Below, piece by piece: positions 9,531-22,216 of a DNA stretch of 64,000 nt; the first letter of the stretch is position 1, and the number at the start of each line of letters is the position of its first letter. The DNA comes from Sphingomonadales bacterium. Its GTDB lineage: Bacteria; Pseudomonadota; Alphaproteobacteria; Sphingomonadales; Sphingomonadaceae. Location: positions 372,001 to 436,000 of the forward strand of contig JADKHG010000001.1 in NCBI GenBank assembly GCA_016721875.1, given 5' to 3'. The notes under the pieces were generated by a model. The model was not told where the DNA came from. It saw nothing but the letters and a program-made list of their open reading frames with translations, and did not search any database. The translations under genes were made by a program, and so were the position numbers.

Positions 9531-10328
9531 ATGGACGGCAAAATTGATCCCGGATTGAAGCGAAGGCTGATACTGCTTGGCGTGCTGGTGGTTGGCCTGT
9601 CGGTTGCCGGTTCGCTGCTTTCGACGCATTTCGCCTTCAAGATATCAGGCAGCGTTGACTATTTTTCCTCGATGCTGGTTGCTTTTATCATCCCGTTGAT
9701 CGTCGCACCGCCAGCCTATGTCTGGATAGCGCGACTGACTTGGAAACTGGAACAGAGCAATGTCGAACTGGATCGCATGGCGCATAGCGATGTGCTGACC
9801 GGAATCGCCAATCGCCGCTATGCGATGCAATGGCTACGCGATGGCATATCCCGGCAAACTGAAGCTACGGCAGTGCCGGACATTTCCATTGCCATTGCCG
9901 ACATCGATTATTTCAAACGGATCAATGACAGTTACGGCCATGATGTCGGCGACGACTGCATCATCCATGTCGCGCGCACGATTGAACAATTGTTGCCAAA
10001 AGGCTGGCTGGTAGCGCGCATGGGTGGCGAAGAATTTCTGATTGCCGCCAAGGGTGCGGACGACGCGCATTTTGCTTTGGCCATTGAACATATTCGCGGG
10101 ACGCTGGCCAATATCCCGCTGATAACACCGGCAGGCCCGCATGCAATGACCGCCAGTTTCGGATATACAAAAATGCTGGCCAACGACACGCTGGACGAAG
10201 CGCTGCGGCGGGCCGACAAAGCACTTTACGCGGCGAAAGAAAATGGCCGCAACCGCGCCGTCGCCGCAAGCGATGCGGGTTTGCGGGCAATCGGAAAAGA
10301 GGGTGATCACCCGATGAAGGCTGGGTAA
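9531..10328 (+). CDS. GGDEF diguanylate cyclase with two membrane helices
   Basis: Two transmembrane segments (about residues 12-33 and 45-65) are followed by a short linker and a GGDEF domain. The active-site motif is ARMGGEEFLIA, the accepted GGEEF variant, and IADIDYFKRINDSYGHDVGD carries the metal-binding aspartates, so catalysis is expected. The ATG at 9531 is chosen over a TTG at 9522. It is the second diguanylate cyclase in 5 kb, unlinked to the first. Confidence 0.85.
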   Translation: MDGKIDPGLKRRLILLGVLVVGLSVAGSLLSTHFAFKISGSVDYFSSMLVAFIIPLIVAPPAYVWIARLTWKLEQSNVELDRMAHSDVLTGIANRRYAMQWLRDGISRQTEATAVPDISIAIADIDYFKRINDSYGHDVGDDCIIHVARTIEQLLPKGWLVARMGGEEFLIAAKGADDAHFALAIEHIRGTLANIPLITPAGPHAMTASFGYTKMLANDTLDEALRRADKALYAAKENGRNRAVAASDAGLRAIGKEGDHPMKAG

Positions 10329-10456
10329 CAGAAGGGCGCCCCGCTAACCGCCTACCTTCTTGCTTATCACCCGACATTAGACCCGCAGCGCCGCCTGCGC
10401 ACCGGTACACTGGGGCCGCTTTACAGCCGCCTTGATCGGCTGGCAGTGTTTCGGTC

Positions 10457-11470
10457 ATGAGATGCTCGAAGTTTACTCTGGCTGCATTGGCGGCTTTTGG
10501 CGCGATTGCGTCGTTACCCGCGACTGCCAACGCGTCCCAATGGTGGCTGATCTTTGGTCAGGGAGACAAGCCCGAGCGCGAAGTGCATTATCTCAACCTT
10601 GAAACGCTCGACACCGTCCGCGATCCGTCGCGATTGATGTCGGCCAGTCTGGATACCAAGCTAAGCGACGACGACCTGATCGACTATATTCAGATCGAAG
10701 GCGTCGCTATCTATGAATCGGCCAAGGCGCCAGCCAAGGTGGCAACGCGGTATCGGGTGAAATGCCGTGAGGCGATGGTTGCCAAAACCATGGTTTCGCA
10801 GCTTTGGCGGCACGACAAGATCGAAGACCTGCCCGATCAGGGCTATGCCGCGATTGGCAACGACGCGCTGCTCTCGCAAGTGCACAGCTTTGCCTGCGCA
10901 CCCACGAAGCGCGAAGCCAATGGCATGATGCCCTTTACCGACCAGTATGACACGATGCCGCTGACGTGGAGCGCCTTGTGGCCAGACGGTGTCGAACCAC
11001 AATGGACGTCAACCCGATCGATCGAAGAGCGAAAAGCCGAGATCGACATCCGGATTGCCAAAGCCCGTGAGCAGTTGGCGAAGGACATGACCTTGGCGAC
11101 CGCGACCCTGCAGAAAAGCGAGACCGACCGCGAACAGACAATCCGCGACCAGCAAAAACTATTCTCGCAAATGCGGCAGAAAGCGAGCCCGGTGCTGCAC
11201 AGCTGGATGGGCTTGCCCGAAAGCGCGCTGATCGCTGGCTGGGGCATCCCCGCGCAAAGTTTTGACAGCGGTGGCAGCCGGTTCCTCTATTATGTCTATG
11301 GCTATACCAGCGAACTGGTTGACCAATATGGCAATGAATTCCCGCAGGAAACATGGGCGTGCCATATGACGTTCGAAGTTCGCGACGGCCTAATCGCCGA
11401 TTATCGATCGCAGGGCAATTATTGCCAGACAGCGGCGTCAAATCTGCCATACGGCCGGGCGCGGGAATAG
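10457..11470 (+). CDS. Exported protein of unknown function with a coiled-coil centre
   Basis: The 337-residue protein starts with a signal peptide (residues 1-27, ending TANA before SQWW). Around residues 190-240 is a charged helical segment rich in Lys, Glu and Gln, likely a coiled coil. The C-terminal part (WMGLPESALIAGWGIPAQSF and on) resembles small outer-membrane-associated domains seen at the end of sphingomonad lipoproteins. I do not know its function. Confidence 0.7.
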   Translation: MRCSKFTLAALAAFGAIASLPATANASQWWLIFGQGDKPEREVHYLNLETLDTVRDPSRLMSASLDTKLSDDDLIDYIQIEGVAIYESAKAPAKVATRYRVKCREAMVAKTMVSQLWRHDKIEDLPDQGYAAIGNDALLSQVHSFACAPTKREANGMMPFTDQYDTMPLTWSALWPDGVEPQWTSTRSIEERKAEIDIRIAKAREQLAKDMTLATATLQKSETDREQTIRDQQKLFSQMRQKASPVLHSWMGLPESALIAGWGIPAQSFDSGGSRFLYYVYGYTSELVDQYGNEFPQETWACHMTFEVRDGLIADYRSQGNYCQTAASNLPYGRARE

Positions 11471-11508
11471 TTGTGAAAAATGGCGGATTCTTCAGAATGT
11501 AGAAGCAT

Positions 11509-11615
11509 CCCCTGGGGGTAGGGGAAGGATAGTCGGCGGCGACAATTCCGTGCACGATACCAGCGAAAAGGTAACAAAGCTCCCCATGTACCCCAGGGGG
11601 TATCTGTTACCTTTT
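11509..11615. repeat. Nested inverted repeats in the intergenic region 11471-11788
   Basis: AAAAGGTAACA at 11566-11576 is matched by its exact complement at 11605-11615. Inside it, TACCCCAGGGGG (11589-11600) is itself nearly self-complementary, and a near-complementary copy lies at 11509-11520 (CCCCTGGGGGTA). The RNA from either strand would fold into a long hairpin. No U-run follows, so a simple terminator is not obvious. The other bases of this 318-base gap show no gene. Confidence 0.6.
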
Positions 11616-11788
11616 GTCACCTTAAGGGACAATGATGCGCGGCGGTGCGGAGGCGATATGCGAGCAGGTGGCAGGCCCGTTTAGCTCATAGGACGGTCGG
11701 CGATATGTGCGCCGAGGCTGACCCAAAATATCCTACATTGCAAGCGATGGAGTGTGCAGATTATATCTGTTTGCGCTATAGCCATCGC

Positions 11789-12184
11789 ATGACGCCCCTC
11801 ATCCTCCAGCGCCTGATCGCCCTGCCCTATCTCATACTCGGCGGCTGGTGCCTGCTTGCGCCGCACATGGTCGAGCGGCTGACGCTCAACCCCGCCTATC
11901 AGCATCTGAGCGCAACCAGCTCGCTGCTGATCGGCTGCTTCGGCGCGCAGGCGGTGCTGGGCGGGCTGTTCATCTGGTTCAGCCGCTGGACGCGCACGAC
12001 CTTCGGTGTTTACGCTATCGCGCTGCTGCCCTTTTTCGGGTTCAATTACTGGTTCGTCTATGAAGTGCCGATCTTCAACCGCTGGATGGCGCTGGATTTT
12101 GTCTCGAACGCGGCGATGCTTGGGCTGAGCCTTTGGGGGTGGCGGATGATGGGGCGGAGCGAAACCGGCGCACCGGTATCGTAG
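11789..12184 (+). CDS. Small integral membrane protein
   Basis: A 131-residue protein made almost wholly of four hydrophobic helices, without a recognisable motif. The start at 11789 (MTPLILQRL) is chosen because the frame upstream of it lacks hydrophobic or family features. It lies 7 bases before the YaiI-like gene, so the two probably share a transcript. Function unknown. Confidence 0.7.
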   Translation: MTPLILQRLIALPYLILGGWCLLAPHMVERLTLNPAYQHLSATSSLLIGCFGAQAVLGGLFIWFSRWTRTTFGVYAIALLPFFGFNYWFVYEVPIFNRWMALDFVSNAAMLGLSLWGWRMMGRSETGAPVS

Positions 12185-12191
12185 TTCTTTG

Positions 12192-12662
12192 ATGACCGAC
12201 ACCGCAGCTGACCCAACGCCCCGCATATTGGTCGATGCCGATGCGTGCCCGGTGAAGGAGGAGATTTACAAGGTCGCCTGGCGCCGCAATGTGGCCGTCG
12301 TGCTGGTCAGCAATGCGCGCTTTCGGATGCCCGACCATCCGCTGATCACGCGGCATATCGTATCGGACGCTTTCGACGCCGCCGATGACTGGATTGCGGA
12401 GCAGGCCACCCATCGCAGCGTTGTGATCACCGCCGACATATTGCTTGCGGACCGGTGCCTGAAGGCAGGAGCCATTGTCATCGGCAATAATGGCAAGCCG
12501 TTCACCAGCTCCTCCATCGGCGGAGCCATCGCCACCCGCGCCATCATGGCCGACCTGCGCGCCGGGATGGACGGCATCACCGGAGGGCCAGCGCCCTTTG
12601 CGAAGGCCGACCGTTCACGATTTTTGCAGGCACTTGATGAGGCGTTGGTTAGGTTGGGGTGA
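12192..12662 (+). CDS. YaiI/YqxD (UPF0178) family protein
   Basis: The 156-residue protein has the family signature near the start (ILVDADACPVKEEIYKVA) and later aspartates (VITADILLADRCL) that match a PIN-like acidic site. The NGKPFTSSSIG block is also characteristic. Family members are predicted nucleases but the substrate is not established. An ATG at 12192 is taken rather than the TTG one codon earlier. Confidence 0.85.
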   Translation: MTDTAADPTPRILVDADACPVKEEIYKVAWRRNVAVVLVSNARFRMPDHPLITRHIVSDAFDAADDWIAEQATHRSVVITADILLADRCLKAGAIVIGNNGKPFTSSSIGGAIATRAIMADLRAGMDGITGGPAPFAKADRSRFLQALDEALVRLG

Positions 12663-12878
12663 GTGTCTGATTAACATACTGCCCCCGTATTTAAGGGAAG
12701 CTGTGAAAGGCACGCGCTGCGTGGGGTCGGGCATCGACACTCATGAGATGCGCGGGACGCGTAGCAGCGGGAGAGTTGCGGGGGCTGGCGGAGAAGTTGG
12801 TGGGGGGGGGGTGGGGCATGGATCTACGTTCGAGTCTCGGAACACTGCTTGTCGCCAGTGTGCTACCGCAATTCACTT
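12663..12878. other. Island border, G-rich intergenic stretch
   Basis: No gene is recognised. It contains a run of ten G (12802-12811) flanked by further G-runs, a potential G-quadruplex on the + strand. It separates the YaiI gene from the lower-GC accessory cluster to its right. A TTCGAGTC stretch near 12829 resembles a tRNA T-loop but has no supporting stem. Confidence 0.4.
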
Positions 12879-13061
12879 CTACAAACCCCGCGCGCCGATA
12901 AGCTCGCTTAGTTGTGACATCGTATGCGGTACCTGAACGAATGTATCGTCGATCAAATATATTGTAACTGTGTCATTATCACTTTCACGAATGATCGACA
13001 CATTGTCCAAATTTATAATAACCTGACCGCGCGGGTAAGCGTCCAAATTTACCAGATTCAT
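12879..13061 (-). CDS. Small 60-residue protein, FlbD-like in layout
   Basis: The protein reads as a beta-rich unit: VIINLDNVSIIRES, then VTIYLIDDTFVQVP and a helical end. This resembles the short FlbD/DUF-type proteins with alternating strands, but no flagellar genes are nearby and the likeness is only by eye. It sits 75 bases downstream of the DUF488 gene on the same strand, so it may be the last gene of that cluster. AAAGAG upstream could serve as ribosome binding site. Confidence 0.5.
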   Translation of the reverse strand: MNLVNLDAYPRGQVIINLDNVSIIRESDNDTVTIYLIDDTFVQVPHTMSQLSELIGARGL

Positions 13062-13135
13062 ATTTTTGCTCTTTCGCTAGTTAGAGTAAACAGCGCAAGA
13101 AATTGCTTTCGCTAAGGCTGTTCTCTCAATACGCT

Positions 13136-13576
13136 TTACAGGTGTTTAACGCGTAGCGACCCGCCCCATTTGTTATTGAGATAATCGCATACGAGCCGCC
13201 TATGACAATGATGTGGCTTGTCTTCTGAACACAGCAAACAGGCCCCCTCAAACATTTCTGGCTTAAATTTTTCCTCAATCTTGCGGCTTTCCATTAGCCC
13301 TAAGAACCGTTGTTCGTAAACGCTCCAATCACCTTTTCCTTTCTTATACTCCTTCAACATTGTGTCTGTTGGGGCGAGTTCGGGCCGATGAATGTAGCGT
13401 ATGCCGCCAAGCTCTGAGAGAAAATATGGAAGATCGTCGGCTTTTGCAAAGCCAGATAGCTGGGAAGTGTTGTTCAACCTCACATCAACCACAAGCTTGA
13501 CATCTGCTGCTTTCAAACGTTCAAAAAATCCTTTTGCATTGGTTTTCGTAAACCCAATCGTTGTAACGCTAACCAT
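13136..13576 (-). CDS. DUF488 family protein (second copy)
   Basis: The 146-residue protein starts TTIGFTKTN and contains VVDVRLNNTSQ, the hallmarks of the DUF488 fold, plus the Cys-rich signature CLLCSEDKPHHCHRRLV near the C-terminus. DUF488 proteins are suspected to act on nucleic acids or as small-molecule enzymes, but no reaction is proven. The start at 13576 overlaps the stop of the preceding DUF488 gene by 8 bases, showing translational coupling. It is clearly different from its neighbour (few identical residues outside the motifs), so it is not a recent tandem duplicate. Confidence 0.8.
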   Translation of the reverse strand: MVSVTTIGFTKTNAKGFFERLKAADVKLVVDVRLNNTSQLSGFAKADDLPYFLSELGGIRYIHRPELAPTDTMLKEYKKGKGDWSVYEQRFLGLMESRKIEEKFKPEMFEGACLLCSEDKPHHCHRRLVCDYLNNKWGGSLRVKHL

Positions 13577-14201
13577 ATCTGACATCGATTTCATCATCCT
13601 GATTAAGCAACTCGGAATCTCGCTCGGTGTACGCGACTTTGAGGCTTCGATCGCGGTAAGCCGCCGTTAACCGCTCGGCCCGAGGGACAAAAAAATCATC
13701 CGTCTCGCGGCCGCTCATCGCCAGAAGCTGTTCTTCGATTTGTTGGTGCGAAATCACTGCGCCGTTTGATAGGATATGGCTAATTTTGGCGCCGCGACCA
13801 GCGAGCGCACGGCTGACAAGCAAGCAGCGATGGCAGTCCAGCGGGTCATGCTCTGAGCACATTAATGCAAGACGATGCTTAGTTGCACCAGCAAGAACCA
13901 TATCCAGCCCTTCAGCAAACTCCTCAGTGAGGGCCATCGCTTCGTAATCAGCAGTCGACCCATGAAACAGCGAGGGATTGCTCGGACGTCCGCCAAGTTG
14001 CTTTCCATAAAATCGGTAGTCTATGCCAACGGAGCGAAGTGATTTTTTCAAATCTGGACGATTGTACTGAGGGTTAAAACGCGACCAAGGAGACGAGCGA
14101 ACGTCAGCGATAGCAGTAATACCAGAGTTAATCAAAAGGCCGAGAAAATCCGACAACGAATGAGTCGAATGACCTACGGAAAAAACGGCATTTGCGATCA
14201 C
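13569..14201 (-). CDS. DUF488 family protein (first copy, long form)
   Basis: About 210 residues. The DUF488 signatures are VFSVGHSTHSLSDFLGLL at the start, IADVRSSPWSRFNPQYNR and the cysteine motif LMCSEHDPLDCHR around 130-145. A C-terminal extension of about 60 charged residues follows. I place the start at a GTG (14201) because it overlaps the upstream stop as GTGA and puts the family motif right at the N-terminus; an ATG at 14231 is the alternative. It is the middle gene of a coupled trio. Confidence 0.8.
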   Translation of the reverse strand: MIANAVFSVGHSTHSLSDFLGLLINSGITAIADVRSSPWSRFNPQYNRPDLKKSLRSVGIDYRFYGKQLGGRPSNPSLFHGSTADYEAMALTEEFAEGLDMVLAGATKHRLALMCSEHDPLDCHRCLLVSRALAGRGAKISHILSNGAVISHQQIEEQLLAMSGRETDDFFVPRAERLTAAYRDRSLKVAYTERDSELLNQDDEIDVRYG

Positions 14202-14881
14202 CCATAAACTCCATTGAGCATCAAATTGCACTTTTTAGGTGCATCACTAAAAGGGCGCGCCAAACCCAATCTCACATGAAGTTGCCCACTTGCCGGAAGC
14301 AAAGCTTCAACCGCCGCAAGCCCTCCATGTCCAAAGGCTTCCTTTAAAGAGTGACTCGAAACCGAAAAAACATACCTGTGATCACCATCATCGACAACCG
14401 CTTTAAGTCTTTCAGGACCACCTTTGTACGAGTCACTGATGAACTCAATGTTCTCTCGTGGAACTTCAATCCCCCACAAGGACCGACATCTAGTTCCGGA
14501 ACCAACATACAAACTTTGCAAACGCCCTCGATACTCGCTTCCAGATTCAACGTTACCGCCAAAAGCCTCTTGCACGGTACGGGCTCGAGAGGGCGAATTA
14601 GGCCCGAGCCAATTTTGCGCCGACCGATCAATAACACTGATGTTGGCAGCGTTAACTTCCGTATCTTCAGTTGTGTGCGGAAAAGATCCATTGTGTGCAC
14701 GCCCTGTCGGAGAAAATTCCATCAAAATTCCAGGTTCGACGGCATATTGAGCTATAGTCGCAGTTGTCCAGTTGCTTCCATTAGGGAGCGGTCTTATCAT
14801 CACATGGCTATCTATGTCCCATCCAGCTACGCAAAAACTGCCAGCACTCATGTCAGTTACTTCGGTTATTAATAGTCTCAT
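14198..14881 (-). CDS. OB-like domain protein of the DUF488 cluster, function unknown
   Basis: A 227-residue soluble protein that begins MRLLITEVTDMSAGSF. From memory it resembles proteins with two OB-like barrels found beside DUF488 genes (for example the WIRPLPNG-like stretch MIRPLPNGSNW and a central WLGPNSPSRARTVQEAF), which would suggest nucleic-acid or small-ligand binding. This family link is inferred, not shown. The start at 14881 has a GGAGG site at good spacing. It is the promoter-proximal gene of the trio, and the 115 AT-rich bases before it must hold the promoter. Confidence 0.65.
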   Translation of the reverse strand: MRLLITEVTDMSAGSFCVAGWDIDSHVMIRPLPNGSNWTTATIAQYAVEPGILMEFSPTGRAHNGSFPHTTEDTEVNAANISVIDRSAQNWLGPNSPSRARTVQEAFGGNVESGSEYRGRLQSLYVGSGTRCRSLWGIEVPRENIEFISDSYKGGPERLKAVVDDGDHRYVFSVSSHSLKEAFGHGGLAAVEALLPASGQLHVRLGLARPFSDAPKKCNLMLNGVYG

Positions 14882-14996
14882 GAAATGCCTCCACCTTTCA
14901 GAACATGAAACATGCACCTATATTTGAAGAATTCAAGATACTAAAATACAACTGTTATTTTTGATATTAAATCAAAACGTTACAGAGGCGTTTTTG

Positions 14997-16943
<1,947 letters not shown>

Positions 16944-16999
16944 GTCTCTCACTCCAAAAATCGGATGGAATGAAAGCAAGCAGCTCCACTCCCTCCGCC

Positions 17000-17092
17000 C
17001 GTAGCCCTCATTATTAAGGGGCGGGATCAGGTTCAGCGGGTCGGACGGCGTTACCCGCCCCTCTCAGTCACATGACTCCCCGGGGATGGTGT
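17000..17092 (-). promoter_or_regulatory. TPP riboswitch (THI element) of thiC
   Basis: Read on the - strand, the leader contains the conserved pyrimidine-sensor box ACTGAGAGGGG and the pyrophosphate-sensor box GCTGAACCTGATC, separated by a variable stem. These are the invariant parts of the thi-box aptamer. It lies about 60 bases upstream of the thiC start, so excess thiamine pyrophosphate should repress thiC, by hiding the ribosome binding site or by termination. Confidence 0.95.
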
Positions 17093-17248
17093 CATCATAG
17101 GCCAGCCCCGAAATGGAGGCAACGCATTTGCTGTTTGCTGCGTTGACGCGCGTCCTATTCACATTTCATGTCGGAAATTGACAATCTGTCGCAGCGGATT
17201 TTATTTATCTGTTGAATGTTATCGAACATTACCAATCGGGGGGCGGTC

Positions 17249-18346
17249 ATGATTACAGCGTTGGCGATGATAGCCAGACTGATATTGGGTTCGGTATTGG
17301 TCGGAATAGTGGGCCCGACCCTTGCCTCCGCTGCACCAGCACCTGTTGCCACAAATGTCGCCTATGACGGCAAGGTCGAAACCCTCAACGCCGGCGCCTA
17401 TTCTGTCTTGAAAGCCGCGCGCAAGCGGGCTCCCGACGCCTTCACCAGCGGTGCGCAGCTGACCGATGGAGAGGTCGAGGCGCTGATCCTCGCGGTCCGC
17501 AAGGATGGCAAGCTTGATGATGCCGAGCGCGATCTGGTTTATGAACTCACCCAGGGGGCAGTGCGCGGGGTCAATGTCTACAGCAAGACTGCGGCTTCCG
17601 GTGAAACCAAATTGCTGTTCTTTCCGTTGAACGGCGCGCCGCGCAACCGGCTGTTTACGCTGCTTGAAATGGCAAAACCCGTCGCTGCCGCGGCACCGAC
17701 CAAAACCGATCCCGATCTGCTCGATGGCAAGGTCACTGTGCTCAACACCGATGCTTTTGCGACGCTGGCCCTGGTCCGAAAGCGGAACCCCGGCGCCTTC
17801 AACGAAGTCGATGCAAAAGAGCTCGCCGCAGCCATCAACAAAGACAGCAAAGTCGATCCGGTCGAGGCCGACCTGCTGCGCGAAATGACGCAAAGCCAAT
17901 TTCGCAGCATCACGGTAACGCCGGTCAAACCGGTACCCGGTGCGGGTGACAAGGTTGCGCTTTACCCAGTATCGGGCAACGCCAAAAAGGTGCTGCAAAA
18001 TGTGCTCAACCCGCCGCTAGATCTTTCGGTTGAGTGGGCCAAGCCAGATCATAGCTGGCAACAACTTGTTACTGATTACAAGAGCAGCGCGGAACGCGAA
18101 GCCAAAGTGCTGGCATTCGTCACTGAAGAAATGGCGAAGAAGTGGGAAGCCAGCAATATGGGCAACGGCTATAAGCCCCTGCGCGATGAAATCGCCAAAA
18201 TTTATGGACTGTGCAACACACCTGGAGGTGATGCGAATTCGGGACGAACACTGCTGTACAGGGCGATGAACAGCGTCGACCGCAACGCAAAGGACGCGGT
18301 ACCGGACTTTCTATACAATTGGGTCAGACCGGGCGGCTATTTATAA
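17249..18346 (+). CDS. Exported protein with an internal duplication, unknown function
   Basis: A 365-residue protein with a signal peptide (about residues 1-30). The mature part holds two homologous units: the first begins near residue 45 with DGKVETLNAGAYSVLKAARK and the second near 165 with DGKVTVLNTDAFATLALVRK. Each continues into a helical, acidic segment (RKDGKLDDAERDLVYELT and KDSKVDPVEADLLREMT). The start at 17249 follows a run of G at 17237-17243. No known family. It is divergent from thiC and convergent with dnaJ. Confidence 0.75.
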   Translation: MITALAMIARLILGSVLVGIVGPTLASAAPAPVATNVAYDGKVETLNAGAYSVLKAARKRAPDAFTSGAQLTDGEVEALILAVRKDGKLDDAERDLVYELTQGAVRGVNVYSKTAASGETKLLFFPLNGAPRNRLFTLLEMAKPVAAAAPTKTDPDLLDGKVTVLNTDAFATLALVRKRNPGAFNEVDAKELAAAINKDSKVDPVEADLLREMTQSQFRSITVTPVKPVPGAGDKVALYPVSGNAKKVLQNVLNPPLDLSVEWAKPDHSWQQLVTDYKSSAEREAKVLAFVTEEMAKKWEASNMGNGYKPLRDEIAKIYGLCNTPGGDANSGRTLLYRAMNSVDRNAKDAVPDFLYNWVRPGGYL

Positions 18347-18368
18347 GGGGCTTGCAGCCTGGCGTGGT

Positions 18369-19498
18369 TCAATCTGTCAGATCGTCCCATATTTCCTTGA
18401 CCTTATCAAAAAACCACGCGATTGCGGGCATTCTTCGCCGGTTTCAGTTTCGCGGAATTCGCACAGCAATTCCTTTTGCCGTGCGGACAGTCGGGTCGGG
18501 GTTTCGACATCGACCTGTATCACCAGATCGCCGCGCCCGCGCCCCTGCAACACCGGCATCCCGGCTCCGCGCACGCGCAGTTGCTTGCCCGATTGGATGC
18601 CTTCGGGGATGTTGACGCTGTGCTTGGTACCATCAAGCCCGGGAATGCCGATCTCTCCGCCCAGCGCCGCTGTCGTGAAGCTAATCGGAGCGCGGCAGAA
18701 CAAAGTCGTGCCGTCGCGTTCGAACACTTTGTGCCGCTGGACATGGATGAACAGGTACAGGTCGCCTGCGGGCGCGCCATTGGGCCCAGCCTCACCGCGA
18801 CCGGCAACGCGGATGCGTGTGCCCTCGTCAACGCCGGGGGGGATGGTGACTTCGATCTTTTGCCGCTCGTCAACGCGCCCGTCACCGCCACATTTGCGGC
18901 ACGGGCTTTCGATCACTTCGCCGCGACCGTGGCAGGTCGGACAAGTGCGTTCGACCACGAAGAAGCCCTGCTGCGCGCGCACCTTGCCGTGGCCGCCGCA
19001 CAGGTTGCAGCGGCGTGAGCTGGTGCCGGGCTGCGCGCCAGTACCTGTGCAATCGCCGCATTGTGTGGCAACATCAATGGTGAATTCCGCCGCCTTGCCA
19101 TGAAAGGCATCGTCGAGGCTGATTTCCAGATCATAGCGCAAGTCCGCGCCGCGCACCGGTCCGCGCTGGCGACCGCCACCAAAGGCATCGCCGAAAAAGC
19201 TTTCAAATATGTCGGAAAAATCGCCGAAGCCACCGGCTTGGCCGCCGCCGCCGTTGCCCATGCCTCCATTTTCAAATGCTGCTTTGCCGAAACGGTCATA
19301 GGCCGCGCGCTTTTGCGGGTCTTTCAAGCAATCATAGGCCTGACTGATCGCTTTAAAGCGCGCTTCAGCCTCGGCGTCGCCGGGGTTGCGATCTGGATGA
19401 AATTGCATCGCCAGCCGACGGTAAGAGCTTTTCAGCACTTTGTCGTCGGCGGTACGATCACATTCGAGCAGTTCGTAATAGTCGATATCGAGACTCAA
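18369..19498 (-). CDS. dnaJ: Chaperone protein DnaJ (last codons frameshifted)
   Basis: DnaJ stimulates the ATPase of DnaK and hands over unfolded clients. The order is intact: J domain with HPD (MQFHPDRNPGD), a Gly-rich linker, four CxxCxGxG zinc repeats (for example CGDCTGTG) and the C-terminal client-binding domains. As read, the frame shifts in a six-base run (18408-18413) and would end a little early at 18377. Adding one base restores the standard end GFFDKVKEIWDDLTD and the stop at 18369. It lies downstream of dnaK on the same strand, separated by a repeat element. Confidence 0.95.
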
Positions 19499-19523
19499 AA
19501 GCCAACCCCTCTTGTTGCCCCAC

Positions 19524-19620
<97 letters not shown>

Positions 19621-19636
19621 GTTGGTGGGACCAGCC

Positions 19637-21541
<1,905 letters not shown>

Positions 21542-21730
21542 ATTTTTCTACCCCGAAATCTAGGCCCTGTTAAAAACAAGCCCTCGGCCCCATCAGGCAC
21601 CGAAAGCAGACATGCGTCGGCGATATAGGTGGCAATTTGCTTGGCACAAGGCTTTGCGCTGCCTAAATATGCCCTAAATGACGCAAAACCTTCTTTCCGC
21701 ACCGGAAAGGGACAGACGCAGGAGCAGATT

Positions 21731-22216
21731 GTGACCCGGATATCGTTTAGACCGTTAGTGATGGCCTTGCCGATCGTTGCCATGACACTTTCGTCCTGCG
21801 GTCGCGCGCCCGAACTGCGGGTCAACGATGCGGTGGTCATTTTGTCGCCGGTCGATAGCAATCCGGCGGCGCTATATTTCACAATTCATGGCGGACCGGA
21901 GAAGGTCTATCTCAATTCGGTGCTGTCCCGCTCGGTGATCCGCAGCGAGGTGCACGAAAGCAAGGTCGATCCCAAGACCGGAATGGTGACGATGGAGCCG
22001 ACCCGCAAAATCGAAATCCCGGCAAAGGGTACAGTCGAGTTCAAGCGTGGCGGCAAGCATGTCATGCTATGGGGCGTCAATCGCCCCGCCCGTCAGTTGA
22101 AAGAGCTCGAGGCTGAATTCATTTTCTCCAACGGCGACCGGATCATCGTCGATGCAGAGGTGCGCGCGGCCACGGCAGGCGACGCTGACAAGAAAGATGC
22201 GCATAGCGGCCACTGA
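21731..22216 (+). CDS. Lipoprotein, copper chaperone PCu(A)C-like
   Basis: The 161-residue protein has a lipoprotein signal with the lipobox TLSSC (about residue 23). Its mature part matches the small copper-chaperone fold: a Met/His-rich stretch (VHESKVDPKTGMVTM) and a closing MLWGVNRPARQLKEL. Such proteins carry copper to cytochrome oxidase in the periplasm. The metal-ligand pattern is not the textbook one, so the metal is uncertain. The start is a GTG at 21731 with AGGAGC upstream. The last base is shared with the next gene's ATG. Confidence 0.7.
   Translation: MTRISFRPLVMALPIVAMTLSSCGRAPELRVNDAVVILSPVDSNPAALYFTIHGGPEKVYLNSVLSRSVIRSEVHESKVDPKTGMVTMEPTRKIEIPAKGTVEFKRGGKHVMLWGVNRPARQLKELEAEFIFSNGDRIIVDAEVRAATAGDADKKDAHSGH

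Noticed and set aside
12820..12850. tRNA-like TTCGAGTC stretch near the island border
   Set aside because: Only a T-loop-like string is present. No acceptor or anticodon stems can be drawn, so no tRNA or attachment site is claimed.
13136..14201. Tandem duplication of DUF488 genes
   Set aside because: The two proteins share only motif residues, so they are old paralogues, not a recent duplication.
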